Below, piece after piece: positions 34,226 to 43,723 of a stretch of 64,000 nucleotides of DNA. The notes under the pieces are model-generated. The model searched no databases, had not been told where the DNA came from, and saw nothing but the letters and a program-made list of their open reading frames with translations. The stretch covers positions 1-64,000 of the forward strand of contig NZ_KQ949123.1 of the NCBI RefSeq assembly GCF_001514305.1, written 5' to 3'. The DNA is from Streptomyces dysideae (GTDB lineage Bacteria; Actinomycetota; Actinomycetes; Streptomycetales; Streptomycetaceae). How positions within the stretch are numbered: the stretch's first letter is position 1; each line of letters begins with the position of its first letter. The position numbers and the translations under genes are program-made.

Positions 34226-35644
34226 ATGAGCGAGTTGGTCCCCGGGGGCAATGTGCCCCTTCCCGGCGGCTCCGTGGCCGTCCGGGTGCCTGGCCCCTTC
34301 GATGTGTCCGCGCTCATCACCGACGACGGCGGCAGGGTCCGGGGCGACGGCGACTTCGTGTTCTACAACCAGCCGTCCGCCCCGGGCGCCCGGCTGCAGG
34401 CCGACATCCTGACCGTCGACCCGGCGCGGCTGCGCCCCGGAGCCACCCGGGTCACGGTGGTCGTCAGCCCCTCCGACCCCGGCACTCCCCTGGGCCGCCT
34501 GCCCGCCCCCATCCTCCAGGTCACCGGCCCGGGCGGCCACCGCATCGCCCGGTTCGCCCCGCCGCGGCCACGGCAGGAGACGGTGCTGCTGCTCGCGGAG
34601 CTCTACCGACGCGGCAACGGCTGGAAGCTGCGGGCCCTGGGGCAGGGGTACGCCGACGGGCTGGCGGGGCTCGCGCGCGACTTCGGTGTGGACGTCCTGG
34701 AGGACGCGAACCCGTCCCCGGCATCCGCCAGTCGGCCCGGGTACGCGGCACCTGCCACACCCGCCGCGCACGTCAGGCCCACCGCGGCGGCCTCGCCCTC
34801 CGTGCACCCCCGGCCCACGCACCCGCCCACGCCTACACCCACCGCACCAGGCCACCATCCCGTCCCCGACCCCGACGGCTTCCTGACGCTGGTCAACTCC
34901 GCCCGCGCCAGGGCCGGTTCACCCCCGGTCGTCCTCGACGCACGTCTCGCCTCCGCCGCCCGCGCCCACGCCTGCGCCATGGCGTCCGTCGGCCGCCTCG
35001 GCGTGGAGGGCCGGGACGGTGTCTCCGTCCACCAGCGCATCACCGCCGCCGGCTACTCGTATCTGACCGTCGGTGAGCATCTGGTGTCCGGCCCGCGCAC
35101 CCCCGCCGAGTTCGTCGAGTACTGCCTGGGCGCCGACCAGCCCCGGCGCACGCTGCACGACCCGGTCTTCACCCACGCCGGTCTGGCGTATGTCTCCGGA
35201 GGCCGCTCCGGGGACACCTACTGGACGGCGCTGTGGGCCCGGCCGCTCACGCCGGACGGTCTGTCCCGGACGGCGGCGGAGGTCGTCGAGCTGACCAACC
35301 GGGAGCGGGCCCGGGCCGGGCTGCCTCCGCTGGCCGTCGACCCCGCGCTCGCCAGGGCCGCGCTGGCGTACAGCGCGGACATGGCGGCGCGCGCCTTCTA
35401 CTCCCACACCTCGCCCGAGGGGACCCAGCCGTGGGACCGGGCGGCCGCCGCGGGTGCCCGGCGGCGCTCGATCGGCGAGAACATAGCCTGCGGCCAGCGC
35501 TCCGCCGCCGAGGTCGTCGACGGCTGGATGAACAGCCCCGGCCACCGCGCCAACATCCTCAAGCGCGACTTCACCCACATCGGGATCGGTTTCGCGGGCG
35601 GCGGCCCGGCGGGCACGTACTGGACCCAGCTCTTCGGCGCCTGA
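34226..35644 (+). CDS. TerD domain fused to two CAP (SCP/PR1) domains
   Basis: 472 aa. Residues 1-155 are a TerD domain (tellurite/stress family; PGGNVPLPGG start, GDGDFVFYNQPSAPG calcium-loop region). A Pro/Thr/Ser-rich linker (about 160-213) leads to a first CAP domain (214-345) and a second (350-472) with SPEGTQPWDR, SIGENIACG and GHRANIL motifs. There is no signal peptide, although CAP domains are usually extracellular. The two CAP copies differ; the first has lost several motif positions. It lies directly before an AIM24 gene, another TerD-associated family. Confidence 0.88.
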   Translation: MSELVPGGNVPLPGGSVAVRVPGPFDVSALITDDGGRVRGDGDFVFYNQPSAPGARLQADILTVDPARLRPGATRVTVVVSPSDPGTPLGRLPAPILQVTGPGGHRIARFAPPRPRQETVLLLAELYRRGNGWKLRALGQGYADGLAGLARDFGVDVLEDANPSPASASRPGYAAPATPAAHVRPTAAASPSVHPRPTHPPTPTPTAPGHHPVPDPDGFLTLVNSARARAGSPPVVLDARLASAARAHACAMASVGRLGVEGRDGVSVHQRITAAGYSYLTVGEHLVSGPRTPAEFVEYCLGADQPRRTLHDPVFTHAGLAYVSGGRSGDTYWTALWARPLTPDGLSRTAAEVVELTNRERARAGLPPLAVDPALARAALAYSADMAARAFYSHTSPEGTQPWDRAAAAGARRRSIGENIACGQRSAAEVVDGWMNSPGHRANILKRDFTHIGIGFAGGGPAGTYWTQLFGA

Positions 35645-35710
35645 CGTCCGAGGACGACGACACCCACCGTGTGCTAGGCAGAACGTGTCCCACCGGGACA
35701 GGATGCCCGC

Positions 35711-36382
35711 ATGAAGGGTGACCTCTTTTCCAACGAGCACATGGTCCAGCCCGCCACCGCGCCGGGCATGACGGTCGAGAACGCCAAATGCATCAAGTAC
35801 GCGGTGAACGGCGAGATGCTCGCCCGCCAGGGCGCGATGGTCGCCTACCGCGGCAACCTCCAGTTCGAGCGCAAGGGCCAGGGCGTGGGCGGCATGCTCA
35901 AGCGGGCCATGACCGGTGAGGGGCTGCCGCTGATGGCGGTGCGCGGACAGGGCGAGGCCTGGTTCGCGCACGAGGCGCAGAACTGCTTCGTCGTCGACGT
36001 CGACCCCGGCGACGAGTTCACCGTCAACGGCCGCAACGTCCTGTGCTTCGACGCTTCGCTGTCGTACCGGATCGCGACGGTGAAGGGCGCGGGCATCACC
36101 GGCGGCGGCCTGTTCAACAGCGTGTTCTCGGGACAGGGCAGGCTGGGACTGGTCTGCGAGGGCAACCCGCTGGTCATACCGGTGTCGCCGCAGTTCCCGG
36201 TCTTCGTCGACACGGACGCGATCGTCGGCTGGACGGCCGGCCTGCAGACCTCGCTGCACCGCTCACAGTCCGTCGGTTCGATGCTGCGCGGCGGTTCGGG
36301 GGAGGCCGTGCAGCTGATGCTCCAGGGCCAGGGCTATGTCGTCGTACGGCCGAGCGAGGTGACACCGCACAAGACCCAGTAG
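35711..36382 (+). CDS. AIM24 family protein
   Basis: 223 aa. All-beta TRAP-like fold with the family features LARQGAMVAYRGNLQFE, GLPLMAVRGQGEAWFAH and a closing VQLMLQGQGYVVVRPSE. Bacterial members occur near TerD/stress genes; function is unresolved. It lies 66 bp after the TerD-CAP gene on the same strand, so co-transcription is possible. A strong terminator follows. Confidence 0.88.
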   Translation: MKGDLFSNEHMVQPATAPGMTVENAKCIKYAVNGEMLARQGAMVAYRGNLQFERKGQGVGGMLKRAMTGEGLPLMAVRGQGEAWFAHEAQNCFVVDVDPGDEFTVNGRNVLCFDASLSYRIATVKGAGITGGGLFNSVFSGQGRLGLVCEGNPLVIPVSPQFPVFVDTDAIVGWTAGLQTSLHRSQSVGSMLRGGSGEAVQLMLQGQGYVVVRPSEVTPHKTQ

Positions 36383-36461
36383 TGCCGAGGTCCCGTGCAG
36401 TGACCTGCGCCTCACAGGCAACCCGGCAAGCCTTGCCGACGTCTTGATCGACAACAGTTGA

Positions 36462-36492
36462 TGCCCCGGCCCGCTGGGCCGGGGCACATTTT
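36462..36492 (+). terminator. Rho-independent terminator after AIM24
   Basis: TGCCCCGGCCC and GGGCCGGGGCA form a perfect 11-bp stem (36462-36472 with 36476-36486) with a GCT loop, then CA and TTTT. Confidence 0.85.
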
Positions 36493-36497
36493 CGACG

Positions 36498-36751
36498 AGC
36501 TATACAGACGAGCAGGCGCTCGCGGAGTTCCGTGCGATGAGCGAGCCGCGCGGTGAGGCGCTGGCGCGGCTGGGGCTGGCCAAGTCCCGGGCCCGGCTGG
36601 GCCGCGAGCGGGCGGCCGGTCGGCGGCGCTGGCCGAGGCGCGCCGGCACGTCGACGCCGTGGCGGCGGCCCTCGGCGACGTACCGCTGGAGGCGGGAGCC
36701 GCCGACGAACTGCGGGCGCTGCTGGACTTCCTCGTCGGGCGGGACCTCTGA
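36498..36751 (+). pseudogene. Helical gene remnant, frameshifted
   Basis: Frame A gives YTDEQALAEFRAMSEPRGEA and LARLGLAKSRARLGRERAA. After a -1 shift at about 36625 the protein continues LAEARRHVDAVAAALGDVPL and ADELRALLDFLVGRDL, ending at 36751. Sequence and GC3 are clearly of coding origin, but I do not recognise the family. It begins directly after the terminator, with no start or promoter. Confidence 0.5.
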
Positions 36752-36912
36752 GACAGGTCGGGTCCAGTCTCAATTCTCGTCATTCGTCGGCCAGTTCCGC
36801 GCACGACAGGACCAAAAGGGAAGAGACGCCTTTTGGTCGCGGATTCATTGAACATACACAGTCGTGCGCGTCGTACCTCTGGGAAAGGTGAGAGCCACGG
36901 GTTCAACGAGGG
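36752..36912. other. AT-richer upstream region of the pseudokinase gene
   Basis: No gene. Parts of 36770-36870 are notably AT-rich for this genome (TCAATTCTCGTCATTC; ATTCATTGAACATACAC), so this probably holds the promoter of the following gene. No clear dyad was found. Confidence 0.35.
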
Positions 36913-38544
36913 ATGAACATGGTCGAGGCGCACGTCTCCGCTGCCGAGTTGGTAGCCGAAAGGTACCGGCTCGTCGATGTCGTCCACCGCGAGGCGAATC
37001 GCGTCTGCTGGTACGGCGAGGACGTCGAGACCGGATGGCCTTGTCTCATCACACAGACAGACCTCCCGGAGGACGCGGGCGGGGACAGCGCGCGCCGGGC
37101 CACCGCCCGGGTGGTCCGCACGTCCGAGAAGATGAGGCTGCTGCGCCCCAAGCAGGTCGCCGCGGTGCTGGCCGCCGTCGAGGTGTCGGGCACCCTGTGG
37201 GTCGTCACGGAGTGGATCGACGGCACGCCGCTGGGCGAACTCCTCGCCCAACAGGGCGCGTTCACCCATGTGCGGGCGGCGCGCATCGGCCTGGAACTGC
37301 TCGACGTGCTGGAGGCCGCGCACGGTCAGGGCATCACGCACGGTGAACTCAGTCCGGGCCAGGTGTTCGTGCGGGACCAGGGCTCCGTCGTGGTCACCGG
37401 CTTCGGGCTGGCCGGCGCGACCCTCGCCCCGCGGGTCGCGGCACCGTCGTACGCCTCCCCCGAGCAGGCCCGCGACGAGCGCATCGGGCCGGCCGCGGAC
37501 CTGTGGGCGCTCGGCGCGATCCTCTACACGATGACGGAGGGGCGTCCGCCGTTCCGGGAACGGGACCGGGCCGAGTGCACGTTGAAGGGGGTGGACCGAC
37601 TGCCGCTGCGCCAGCCGCTGCGGTCCGGGCCGCTCACCCAGGCCGTGCAGGGGCTGCTCCGCAAGGACTCCCGGGAGCGGCTGGGCCGCCCGGTCGCGCG
37701 CGAGGCGTTCGTGCGGGTGCTCAGCGAGGACCCCGACGCGGTCGTGCGGACGGTGCCGAGTGCGCGCCTGCGCCGCCGGGTGTACGGCACCGGTCCGGGG
37801 TGGGGCAGGCGCGCCATGGTCGCCGGCACTGCCCTGGCCGTGGTCACCATCGCGGGCGCCGTTCTCGCCGCGACCACCCGGCCGGACGACTCCGGGGACG
37901 CCACGGCGGGGACGGAACCGCGCCCGACCGTCTCGGCCAGCAAACCCGCCCCCACCCCCACGCCGACGCCGACGCCCACCCCCTCGCCCACCAGCCCGAG
38001 CCCGAGTCCGACAGCGACTCCCACCACCCCCACTCCGACCTCCACCCCGTCCCCTCCGGCCAAGGATCCGGATGCCCTTCCCGACGGCTTCCGCCGTTAC
38101 ACCTCACCGGAGGGCTTCTCGGTCGCCCTCCCCCAGGGCTGGCGCCCGCTGAGCACCACACGCATGTCCGACCTGGCGTACCGCGTGGTCTTCGGCGCGG
38201 CCGACGACCCGCGCACCCTCGCGGTCACCTACAGCGAGCGTCTGGGCCCGGACCCCGTCGCCGTGTGGCGTGACGACGTCGAGCCCGGGCTGAAGAAGGC
38301 CGGCGGGTTCCGGCGGATCGGCGAGATCCGGGCGACCACGTACCAGGGCTACGAGGCCGCCGACATGGAGTGGACGGCGGAGGGCGACGGCACCCGGGTC
38401 CGTACCTTCGGCCGCGGCTTCCTCATCGGCGAGCACCGGGGGTACTCGCTGCGCTGGACGACGCCGGCGGGGGACTGGGAGGACCGCGACAACCAGCAGG
38501 CCCTCGACGTCTTCCTGCGTACCTTCCGGGAGCCGTCGGACTGA
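36913..38544 (+). CDS. Membrane-anchored Ser/Thr pseudokinase
   Basis: 543 aa. Residues about 15-280 have a Hanks-kinase fold, but the catalytic loop HRDLKxxN reads HGELSPGQ (His143-Gly144-Glu145), the DFG is GFG (163-165) and no VAIK lysine is seen, so phosphotransfer is unlikely. The APE/activation area is preserved (APSYASPEQARD). One transmembrane helix (about 300-322) leads to a Pro/Thr-rich repeat linker and an extracytoplasmic domain (about 390-543) with FSVALPQGWRP. Probably a scaffold or sensor. ATG 36919 is better spaced from GAGGG than ATG 36913. Confidence 0.85.
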   Translation: MNMVEAHVSAAELVAERYRLVDVVHREANRVCWYGEDVETGWPCLITQTDLPEDAGGDSARRATARVVRTSEKMRLLRPKQVAAVLAAVEVSGTLWVVTEWIDGTPLGELLAQQGAFTHVRAARIGLELLDVLEAAHGQGITHGELSPGQVFVRDQGSVVVTGFGLAGATLAPRVAAPSYASPEQARDERIGPAADLWALGAILYTMTEGRPPFRERDRAECTLKGVDRLPLRQPLRSGPLTQAVQGLLRKDSRERLGRPVAREAFVRVLSEDPDAVVRTVPSARLRRRVYGTGPGWGRRAMVAGTALAVVTIAGAVLAATTRPDDSGDATAGTEPRPTVSASKPAPTPTPTPTPTPSPTSPSPSPTATPTTPTPTSTPSPPAKDPDALPDGFRRYTSPEGFSVALPQGWRPLSTTRMSDLAYRVVFGAADDPRTLAVTYSERLGPDPVAVWRDDVEPGLKKAGGFRRIGEIRATTYQGYEAADMEWTAEGDGTRVRTFGRGFLIGEHRGYSLRWTTPAGDWEDRDNQQALDVFLRTFREPSD

Positions 38545-38696
38545 CCCGCGGGGTGCTCCCCTCGCGTGGAGCGGCCGGTGGTGCCCCACGGCGGTGGGCG
38601 TGGTGTGGTCCCTGGCGAATCACTGCCCATGGGCGCACATAGGATTCCGGTCTGCACGTGCGCAGTCCGACCAGACCTGTACCAGGAGAGTCATCC

Positions 38697-39722
38697 GTGA
38701 CCCTAGCGATCGTCCCGTCCGAGACGTCCCCCGCGCCCCTGTCCGACCTCGTCGCACGGGACGCCCGCGAGTTCGGGACCTATGCGCGGACCGGCGGCTG
38801 GGCCTTCGGCCTGATGGTGGCGCGGAGCGTACGGCCCGGCGGGCAGAGCGCGGACGAGACGCCGAAGGTGTCCGCGAAGGAGTTCGCCGAGCTCGCGGAG
38901 TGCTCCCCCGAGCGCGTCATGCGCTACTACAAGGCCTGGGACCGGGCTGCCGACGACGGTCTCGTGCCGCACTTCGAGGCGCTCGCGCCGGGTGCGGAGG
39001 TGGAGTTGCCGGACGCGGACATGTGGCTGAGCTACTACGTCTCCCGCAACAGCGCCACCTCCGAGCGCGGCACCGCCATCGCCGAGGCCGCCGAGGCCGA
39101 GGGCATCCGCCCGACGAAGGCCCTGGAGGTCGCGGAGAACCCCACCGCGCTGCGCGCCGCGATCCTCGCCGACCCGTCCACGGCCCGCGCGGCCCGCCAG
39201 GCGCTCCTCGACCGGGTCCGTGAAGACCCGGAGCTCCAGGCCGAGTTGGCGCGGGACGTGGTCCGCACCGACGACCTGAAGAAGGCCGTCGCCAGCGAGA
39301 GCCGGGCGGCCGACCGGATCGGCTACGTCCGCCAGATCGCCGAGTCGGGACAGATCAGGACGCCGGCCGGGCAGACCGTCGACGCGCCCGTCGATCTGCG
39401 CCAGGAGGCGGAGCGGCATCTGTCGCTGATCGAGGAACTGGACGAGGACGAGGACACCGGCGAGTGGGCCACCGAGGCGTACGACACCCTGAAGGGCCTC
39501 GTCGTCGAGACCGTGGAGGCCGATCCCGAACTGCGCGTCCAGGAGCGGCGGACGAAGTTCTACAGCAGCCTGCAGAAGGCGACGAAGGTGTTCGAGGAGC
39601 TGACCTTCGACGATGTGCAGGAGTTCGTCGAGGACGACATGGTGCAGCAGCTGGAGGACCTCCAGCAGGCCATCTCGTCGTGCATCGCGGCGCTGCGCGG
39701 GGCGGCGCCGCACCAGGGGTAG
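38697..39722 (+). CDS. Hypothetical acidic helical protein
   Basis: 341 aa, family not recognised by name. The N-terminus (PLSDLVARDAREFGTYARTG) is followed by a possible small helix-turn-helix (AKEFAELAECSPERVMRYYKA) and long charged helices (DVVRTDDLKKAVASESRA), ending in an amphipathic helical tail. No membrane segment. GTG 38697 has AGGAGAG about 7 nt upstream. The Streptomyces-typical composition and length argue for a real conserved gene, possibly a DNA-associated protein. Confidence 0.75.
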   Translation: MTLAIVPSETSPAPLSDLVARDAREFGTYARTGGWAFGLMVARSVRPGGQSADETPKVSAKEFAELAECSPERVMRYYKAWDRAADDGLVPHFEALAPGAEVELPDADMWLSYYVSRNSATSERGTAIAEAAEAEGIRPTKALEVAENPTALRAAILADPSTARAARQALLDRVREDPELQAELARDVVRTDDLKKAVASESRAADRIGYVRQIAESGQIRTPAGQTVDAPVDLRQEAERHLSLIEELDEDEDTGEWATEAYDTLKGLVVETVEADPELRVQERRTKFYSSLQKATKVFEELTFDDVQEFVEDDMVQQLEDLQQAISSCIAALRGAAPHQG

Positions 39723-39738
39723 CCCGGCACGCCGGGGC

Positions 39739-40290
39739 TCACCTGGTCGTGTGGCGGCGGCGTGTCCACAGCGGGATTCCGAACCAGCACAGCAGGTACC
39801 AGACGACGACGGCCGTGACCAGCCACGGCACATAGCCGTCCTGGGTGGCGACCCGGAGGATCAACAGGAGCGAGGACGTCATCGTGGCGAGGAGCAGGAC
39901 CAGGCCGACGAAGGTCAGCCTGGAGGCCCACTCCACCGCCCGTGGCTTGATACGCCGGCCGGAGACCAGGCGGTGCAGGGACACCGGCCCGATCAGGGCG
40001 CCGGTGGCGGCGGCGCCCAGCACGACCGTCACGATGTAGATCGTCTGGTCCGTGGAGTCCAGGGTGTCGTACTTCGGCGTGAACACGACGGTCAGCAGGA
40101 AGGCGAACAGGATCTGCACGCCCATCTGCGCCACGCGGACCTCCTGGATGAGCTCGCCCCACATCCGGTCCGCGCGCTCGTCCTCGGTTTCGTGACGCCC
40201 CCTGCGTCCGCTCGCGCCGTCGCCGCTGACCGGCACCGTTCCTCCCGGGTTCGAACGACCTGAGTCTTCCGCTCCCGCCGAGTACCCCAT
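39739..40290 (-). CDS. Four-helix membrane protein (DUF6328-like)
   Basis: 183 aa. A charged N-terminus (about 40 residues) is followed by WGELIQEVRVAQMGVQILFA, then four hydrophobic helices and a basic tail. This resembles the family I recall as DUF6328, function unknown. ATG 40290 is used; a later start would shorten only the polar leader. It is convergent with the preceding gene, 16 bp between stops. Confidence 0.75.
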   Translation of the reverse strand: MGYSAGAEDSGRSNPGGTVPVSGDGASGRRGRHETEDERADRMWGELIQEVRVAQMGVQILFAFLLTVVFTPKYDTLDSTDQTIYIVTVVLGAAATGALIGPVSLHRLVSGRRIKPRAVEWASRLTFVGLVLLLATMTSSLLLILRVATQDGYVPWLVTAVVVWYLLCWFGIPLWTRRRHTTR

Positions 40291-40325
40291 GAGCGGGGGT
40301 TCTGTCGGTCACCGGCCGAATGGCC

Positions 40326-41309
40326 CTACCAGCGGCTCTCCACCTGGTCCTTGATCCGCCGGTCGTAGAGGTCCCGGACGGCGGCCAGCGTGGCCTCGGA
40401 CAGCTCCGGGAGCTCGGCGGCGGCCGCGTTGGCGCGGGCCTGCTCGGGTGAGCGGGCGCCGGGGATGACGGTGGTCACGCCGGGCTGCTGGATGATCCAG
40501 CGCAGGGCCAGCTGGGCCGGGGTGACGCCCTCCGGGGCGAGGGCGGCGAACTCGACGGCCGCCTCGACGCCCGTCCCGTAGTCGACGCCGGAGAAGGTCT
40601 CGCCCTGGTCGAAGGCCTCGCCGTGGCGGTTGTAGGTGCGGTGGTCGTTGTCGGGGAAGACGGTGTCCTTGGTGTACTTGCCGGACAGCAGGCCCGAGGC
40701 CAGCGGGACGCGGGCGATGATGCCGACGCCCGCCTCCCGGGCGGCGGGGAGCACCTCGCGCAGCGGCTTCATACGGAACGCGTTGAGGATGATCTGCACG
40801 CTCGCCACACCCGGGCGGGCGATGGCGGTCAGCGCCTCCTCGCAGGTCTCCACACTGACGCCGTACGCCGCGATGCGCCCCTCGTCGACCATGGTGTCCA
40901 GCGCGTCGAACACCTCGTCCGTCGAGTAGACCGGCGTCGGCGGGCAGTGCAGCTGGACCAGATCGAGGCGGTCGACCCCGAGGTTCCGCCGCGAACGGTC
41001 GTTCCAGGCGCGGAAGTTGTCGAGGACGTAGTTCTCCGGGATCTGGTCGACCCGGCGCCCCATCTTGGTCGCCACGAAGATGTCCAGCTCGGGCCGGCCG
41101 CGCAGGAACATGGCGATGGTCTGTTCGCTGCGTCCGTCGCCGTACACGTCGGCGGTGTCGAAGAAGGTCACCCCCGACTCGACGGCCGCGTCCAGCACCG
41201 CCAGGGCTTCCTTGTCGTCCACGTCTCCCCAGTCGGCGCCCAGCTGCCAGGTGCCGAGACCGACGACGGATGCCTGCCGGCCCAACCTACCGATTACACG
41301 CTCGTCCAT
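40326..41309 (-). CDS. Aldo/keto reductase
   Basis: 327 aa NADPH-dependent oxidoreductase. Catalytic tetrad visible: Asp and Tyr in FFDTADVYG, Lys in VATKMG and His in LVQLHCPP. The C-terminal nucleotide-binding segment PGVTTVIPGARSPEQ is typical. Substrate unknown. ATG 41309 starts close to the end of a transporter remnant on the same strand. Confidence 0.92.
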   Translation of the reverse strand: MDERVIGRLGRQASVVGLGTWQLGADWGDVDDKEALAVLDAAVESGVTFFDTADVYGDGRSEQTIAMFLRGRPELDIFVATKMGRRVDQIPENYVLDNFRAWNDRSRRNLGVDRLDLVQLHCPPTPVYSTDEVFDALDTMVDEGRIAAYGVSVETCEEALTAIARPGVASVQIILNAFRMKPLREVLPAAREAGVGIIARVPLASGLLSGKYTKDTVFPDNDHRTYNRHGEAFDQGETFSGVDYGTGVEAAVEFAALAPEGVTPAQLALRWIIQQPGVTTVIPGARSPEQARANAAAAELPELSEATLAAVRDLYDRRIKDQVESRW

Positions 41310-41313
41310 GGCG

Positions 41314-41852
41314 TCAGTCTGTCATCCGTCTCGGACACCTGCGGAACGGGCTCCTCCAGCCGGGATTCCGGCCGGCTCCCTCCGACGTCTCGTCGCGGGC
41401 GACGCGGGTCCCACGTGTCCCGTCCCGTGCGGAGTCGCCAGGGATGGACAGGGCGGTCGCGCAGGCCGCCAGGGCGACCGAGCCGGCGATGGCGAAGGCG
41501 AGCAGGTAGCCGTGGGGGTGGGCACGGGGGCGTTCTCGACCATGCTGGTGTGGTGGACCAGTACGGCGGCGACGGCGGCGCTGGACACGGCCTGGCCGAT
41601 CGTGCGCATCAGGACGTTGACGCCGTTCGCGGACGCGGTCTGCCCGGCCGGGACGGTGTGCAGGACGAGGGCCTGCAGCGCCGAGTACGCCAGCGTGGTG
41701 CCGGTGCCGACGACCGCCGCGCCCAGCATGATCATCCACAGGTCGCGGCTGTCCACGATCCGCACCGCGTAGCCGACGGCGATGACCAGCACCCCCGACC
41801 CGAGCGTGACGCGCGGGCCGCGGGCGGCCGAGATCCGGGCCGCGTCCCCGCG
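41314..41852 (-). pseudogene. MFS transporter, C-terminal remnant with frameshift
   Basis: Minus-strand frame gives GYAVRIVDSRDLWMIMLGAA and GQTASANGVNVLMRTIGQAV, a recognisable MFS C-terminal helix block. At about 41527 the frame shifts and continues LLAFAIAGSVALAACATAL to a stop at 41314. The N-terminal two thirds of the transporter are missing upstream of about 41852. Confidence 0.7.
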
Positions 41853-42494
41853 CGCCCCTCGGTCCGAGCCGGCGCTTGAGGCGGCGCAGCGCCTCCAGCA
41901 GGCCCTGTGGCGGGCCGCGCTCTGGATGGACAACAACTCCGGATTGCACCGCTGTTCGTAGCGGGCGAGGGCCTGCGGAGCGCCGGGGGGGCGCACAGCG
42001 CGTCAGCCAGGCAATGGCGTCCTCGGACCTCCAGCAGGCGGTGGCGGCCGATGCCGTGCCCCTCGTCGCCGGGCTGCCGGGCCGTCAGGTCCCGGACGTG
42101 GGCGACGTCTTCGTTCCAGCGGACGGGGCTCCCCTCGATGGTGCGCGCCGGCTCGGGGTCGTGTGCGTGGAGCCGTCGAGCAGTCCGCGCCACCAAATGA
42201 CGCCCCAGCCGTAAGTGGAACCCTCCGGATCGCGTCAGCTTCAGCAGGTGAGACAGACCACTGAGGACACACCGGGCCGCGAAACACCACCAGGAACACG
42301 GCCTCCGCGAGAAGGAATTCCCCCTTCCGGAGGGCCACGGGTACCCGACACAGCAAGATCATCTTGGTTCAACCTTGCATGACATGTGGGCACTTGTCCG
42401 GATCACAGCCAACCGGGTGCGGGCGATTTCTCCCGCCCTCGGCGCTGCCGGTAGGCATGCGGGGTCGTCAACCGAACGAACCCAGGAGGTCCGT
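41853..42494. other. About 640 bp without a supported gene, upstream of melC1
   Basis: Open frames occur on both strands, but none has a start, ribosome site and recognisable family. A minus-strand stretch at about 42010-42190 (NEDVAHVRDLTARQPGDEGH) reads like degraded coding sequence. Nearer the mel genes, 42355-42365 is a perfect AAGAT-C-ATCTT palindrome in an AT-richer stretch and may be part of the mel promoter. Confidence 0.4.
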
Positions 42495-42866
42495 ATGCCG
42501 GAACTCAGCCGTCGCCGCGCACTCACCGCCGCGGCCGCCCTCGCCACCGTGGCCGGTGTCCAGGCGGCCACCGCCCCCTCCGCGCCCGCGGAAGGGCACC
42601 GCCAGAACTCCCCGCAGGCCTTCGACGAGGTCTACAAGGGCCGCCTGATACAGGGCCGGCCTGCCGCACGCGGCGGCCACCACCACCACGGCGCCGGCTA
42701 CGCCGTGTTCGTCGACGGAGTGGAGCTGCACGTGATGCGCAACGCCGACGGCAGCTGGATCAGCGTCGTCAGCCACTACGAACCGGTGGCCACGCCGCGC
42801 GCCGCCGCCCGTGCCGCGGTCGACGAGCTGCAGGGCGCCGAGCTGCTGCCGTTCCCCGCCAACTGA
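42495..42866 (+). CDS. melC1: Tyrosinase copper chaperone / secretion cofactor
   Basis: 123 aa. MelC1 binds apo-tyrosinase, delivers copper and carries it through the Tat pathway; the N-terminus has the twin-arginine start ELSRRRALTAAAALATVAG. A His-rich patch (GGHHHHGAGY) lies mid-protein, and the conserved core AFDEVYKGRLIQG and YAVFVDGVELHVM is present. AGGAGGT precedes ATG 42495 at ideal spacing. melC2 follows after 32 bp. Confidence 0.95.
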   Translation: MPELSRRRALTAAAALATVAGVQAATAPSAPAEGHRQNSPQAFDEVYKGRLIQGRPAARGGHHHHGAGYAVFVDGVELHVMRNADGSWISVVSHYEPVATPRAAARAAVDELQGAELLPFPAN

Positions 42867-42898
42867 CCAGTCCTGCAAGCACTCTGGAGCACCCGCAC

Positions 42899-43723
42899 AT
42901 GACCGTCCGCAAGAACCAGGCCAGTCTGACCGCCGACGAGAAGCGGCGTTTCGTCGCCGCCGTCCTGGAGCTGAAGCGCAGCGGCCGCTACGACGCCTTC
43001 GTCACGACGCACAACGCCTTCATCCTCGCCGACACCGACAGCGGGGAGCGCACGGGCCACCGTTCGCCGTCGTTCCTGCCCTGGCACCGCAGATTCCTGC
43101 TCGAGTTCGAGCGCGCGCTGCAGGAGGTGGACGCCACGGTCGCGCTGCCGTACTGGGACTGGAGCACCGACCGCTCGATACGGTCCTCGCTGTGGGCGCC
43201 CGACTTCCTCGGCGGCACCGGGCGCAGCCTGGACGGCCGGGTGATGGACGGGCCGTTCGCCGCGTCGACCGGCGACTGGCGGATCAGTGTGCGCGTCGAC
43301 GGGCGGACGTTTCTGCGCCGCTCACTCGGCGGCGCCGTACGGGAGTTGCCGACCCGGGCCGAGGTCGACTCCGTGCTCGCCATGGCGACGTACGACATGG
43401 CGCCCTGGAACAGTGCCTCGGACGGCTTCCGCAACCATCTGGAGGGCTGGCGCGGCGTCAATCTGCACAACCGGGTCCATGTGTGGGTCGGCGGCCAGAT
43501 GGCGACCGGTGTGTCGCCCAACGACCCGGTGTTCTGGCTGCACCACGCCTACGTCGACAAACTGTGGGCGGACTGGCAGCGGCGCCACCCCGGCTCCGGC
43601 TATGTGCCGGCCGCCGGGACGCCGGACGTCGTCGACCTCGGCGAGACGATGAAGCCGTGGAACGACGTGCGGCCCTCGGAACTGCTGGACCACACGACGT
43701 TCTACACGTTCGACGCGGCCTGA
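42899..43723 (+). CDS. melC2: Tyrosinase
   Basis: 274 aa type-3 dicopper oxidase that makes melanin from tyrosine, secreted with MelC1. CuA ligands His38, His54 and His63 are visible (TTHNAF, TGHRSP, LPWHRRF), and CuB ligands in NLHNRVHVW and FWLHHAYVD. It has no own signal peptide, as expected. GGAG precedes ATG 42899. It is convergent with the RNase H gene with no gap between stops. Confidence 0.97.
   Translation: MTVRKNQASLTADEKRRFVAAVLELKRSGRYDAFVTTHNAFILADTDSGERTGHRSPSFLPWHRRFLLEFERALQEVDATVALPYWDWSTDRSIRSSLWAPDFLGGTGRSLDGRVMDGPFAASTGDWRISVRVDGRTFLRRSLGGAVRELPTRAEVDSVLAMATYDMAPWNSASDGFRNHLEGWRGVNLHNRVHVWVGGQMATGVSPNDPVFWLHHAYVDKLWADWQRRHPGSGYVPAAGTPDVVDLGETMKPWNDVRPSELLDHTTFYTFDAA

Noticed and set aside
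36413..36461. Possible tRNA-end or att-like sequence after AIM24
   Set aside because: No tRNA arms; the nearby structure is explained by the terminator at 36462.
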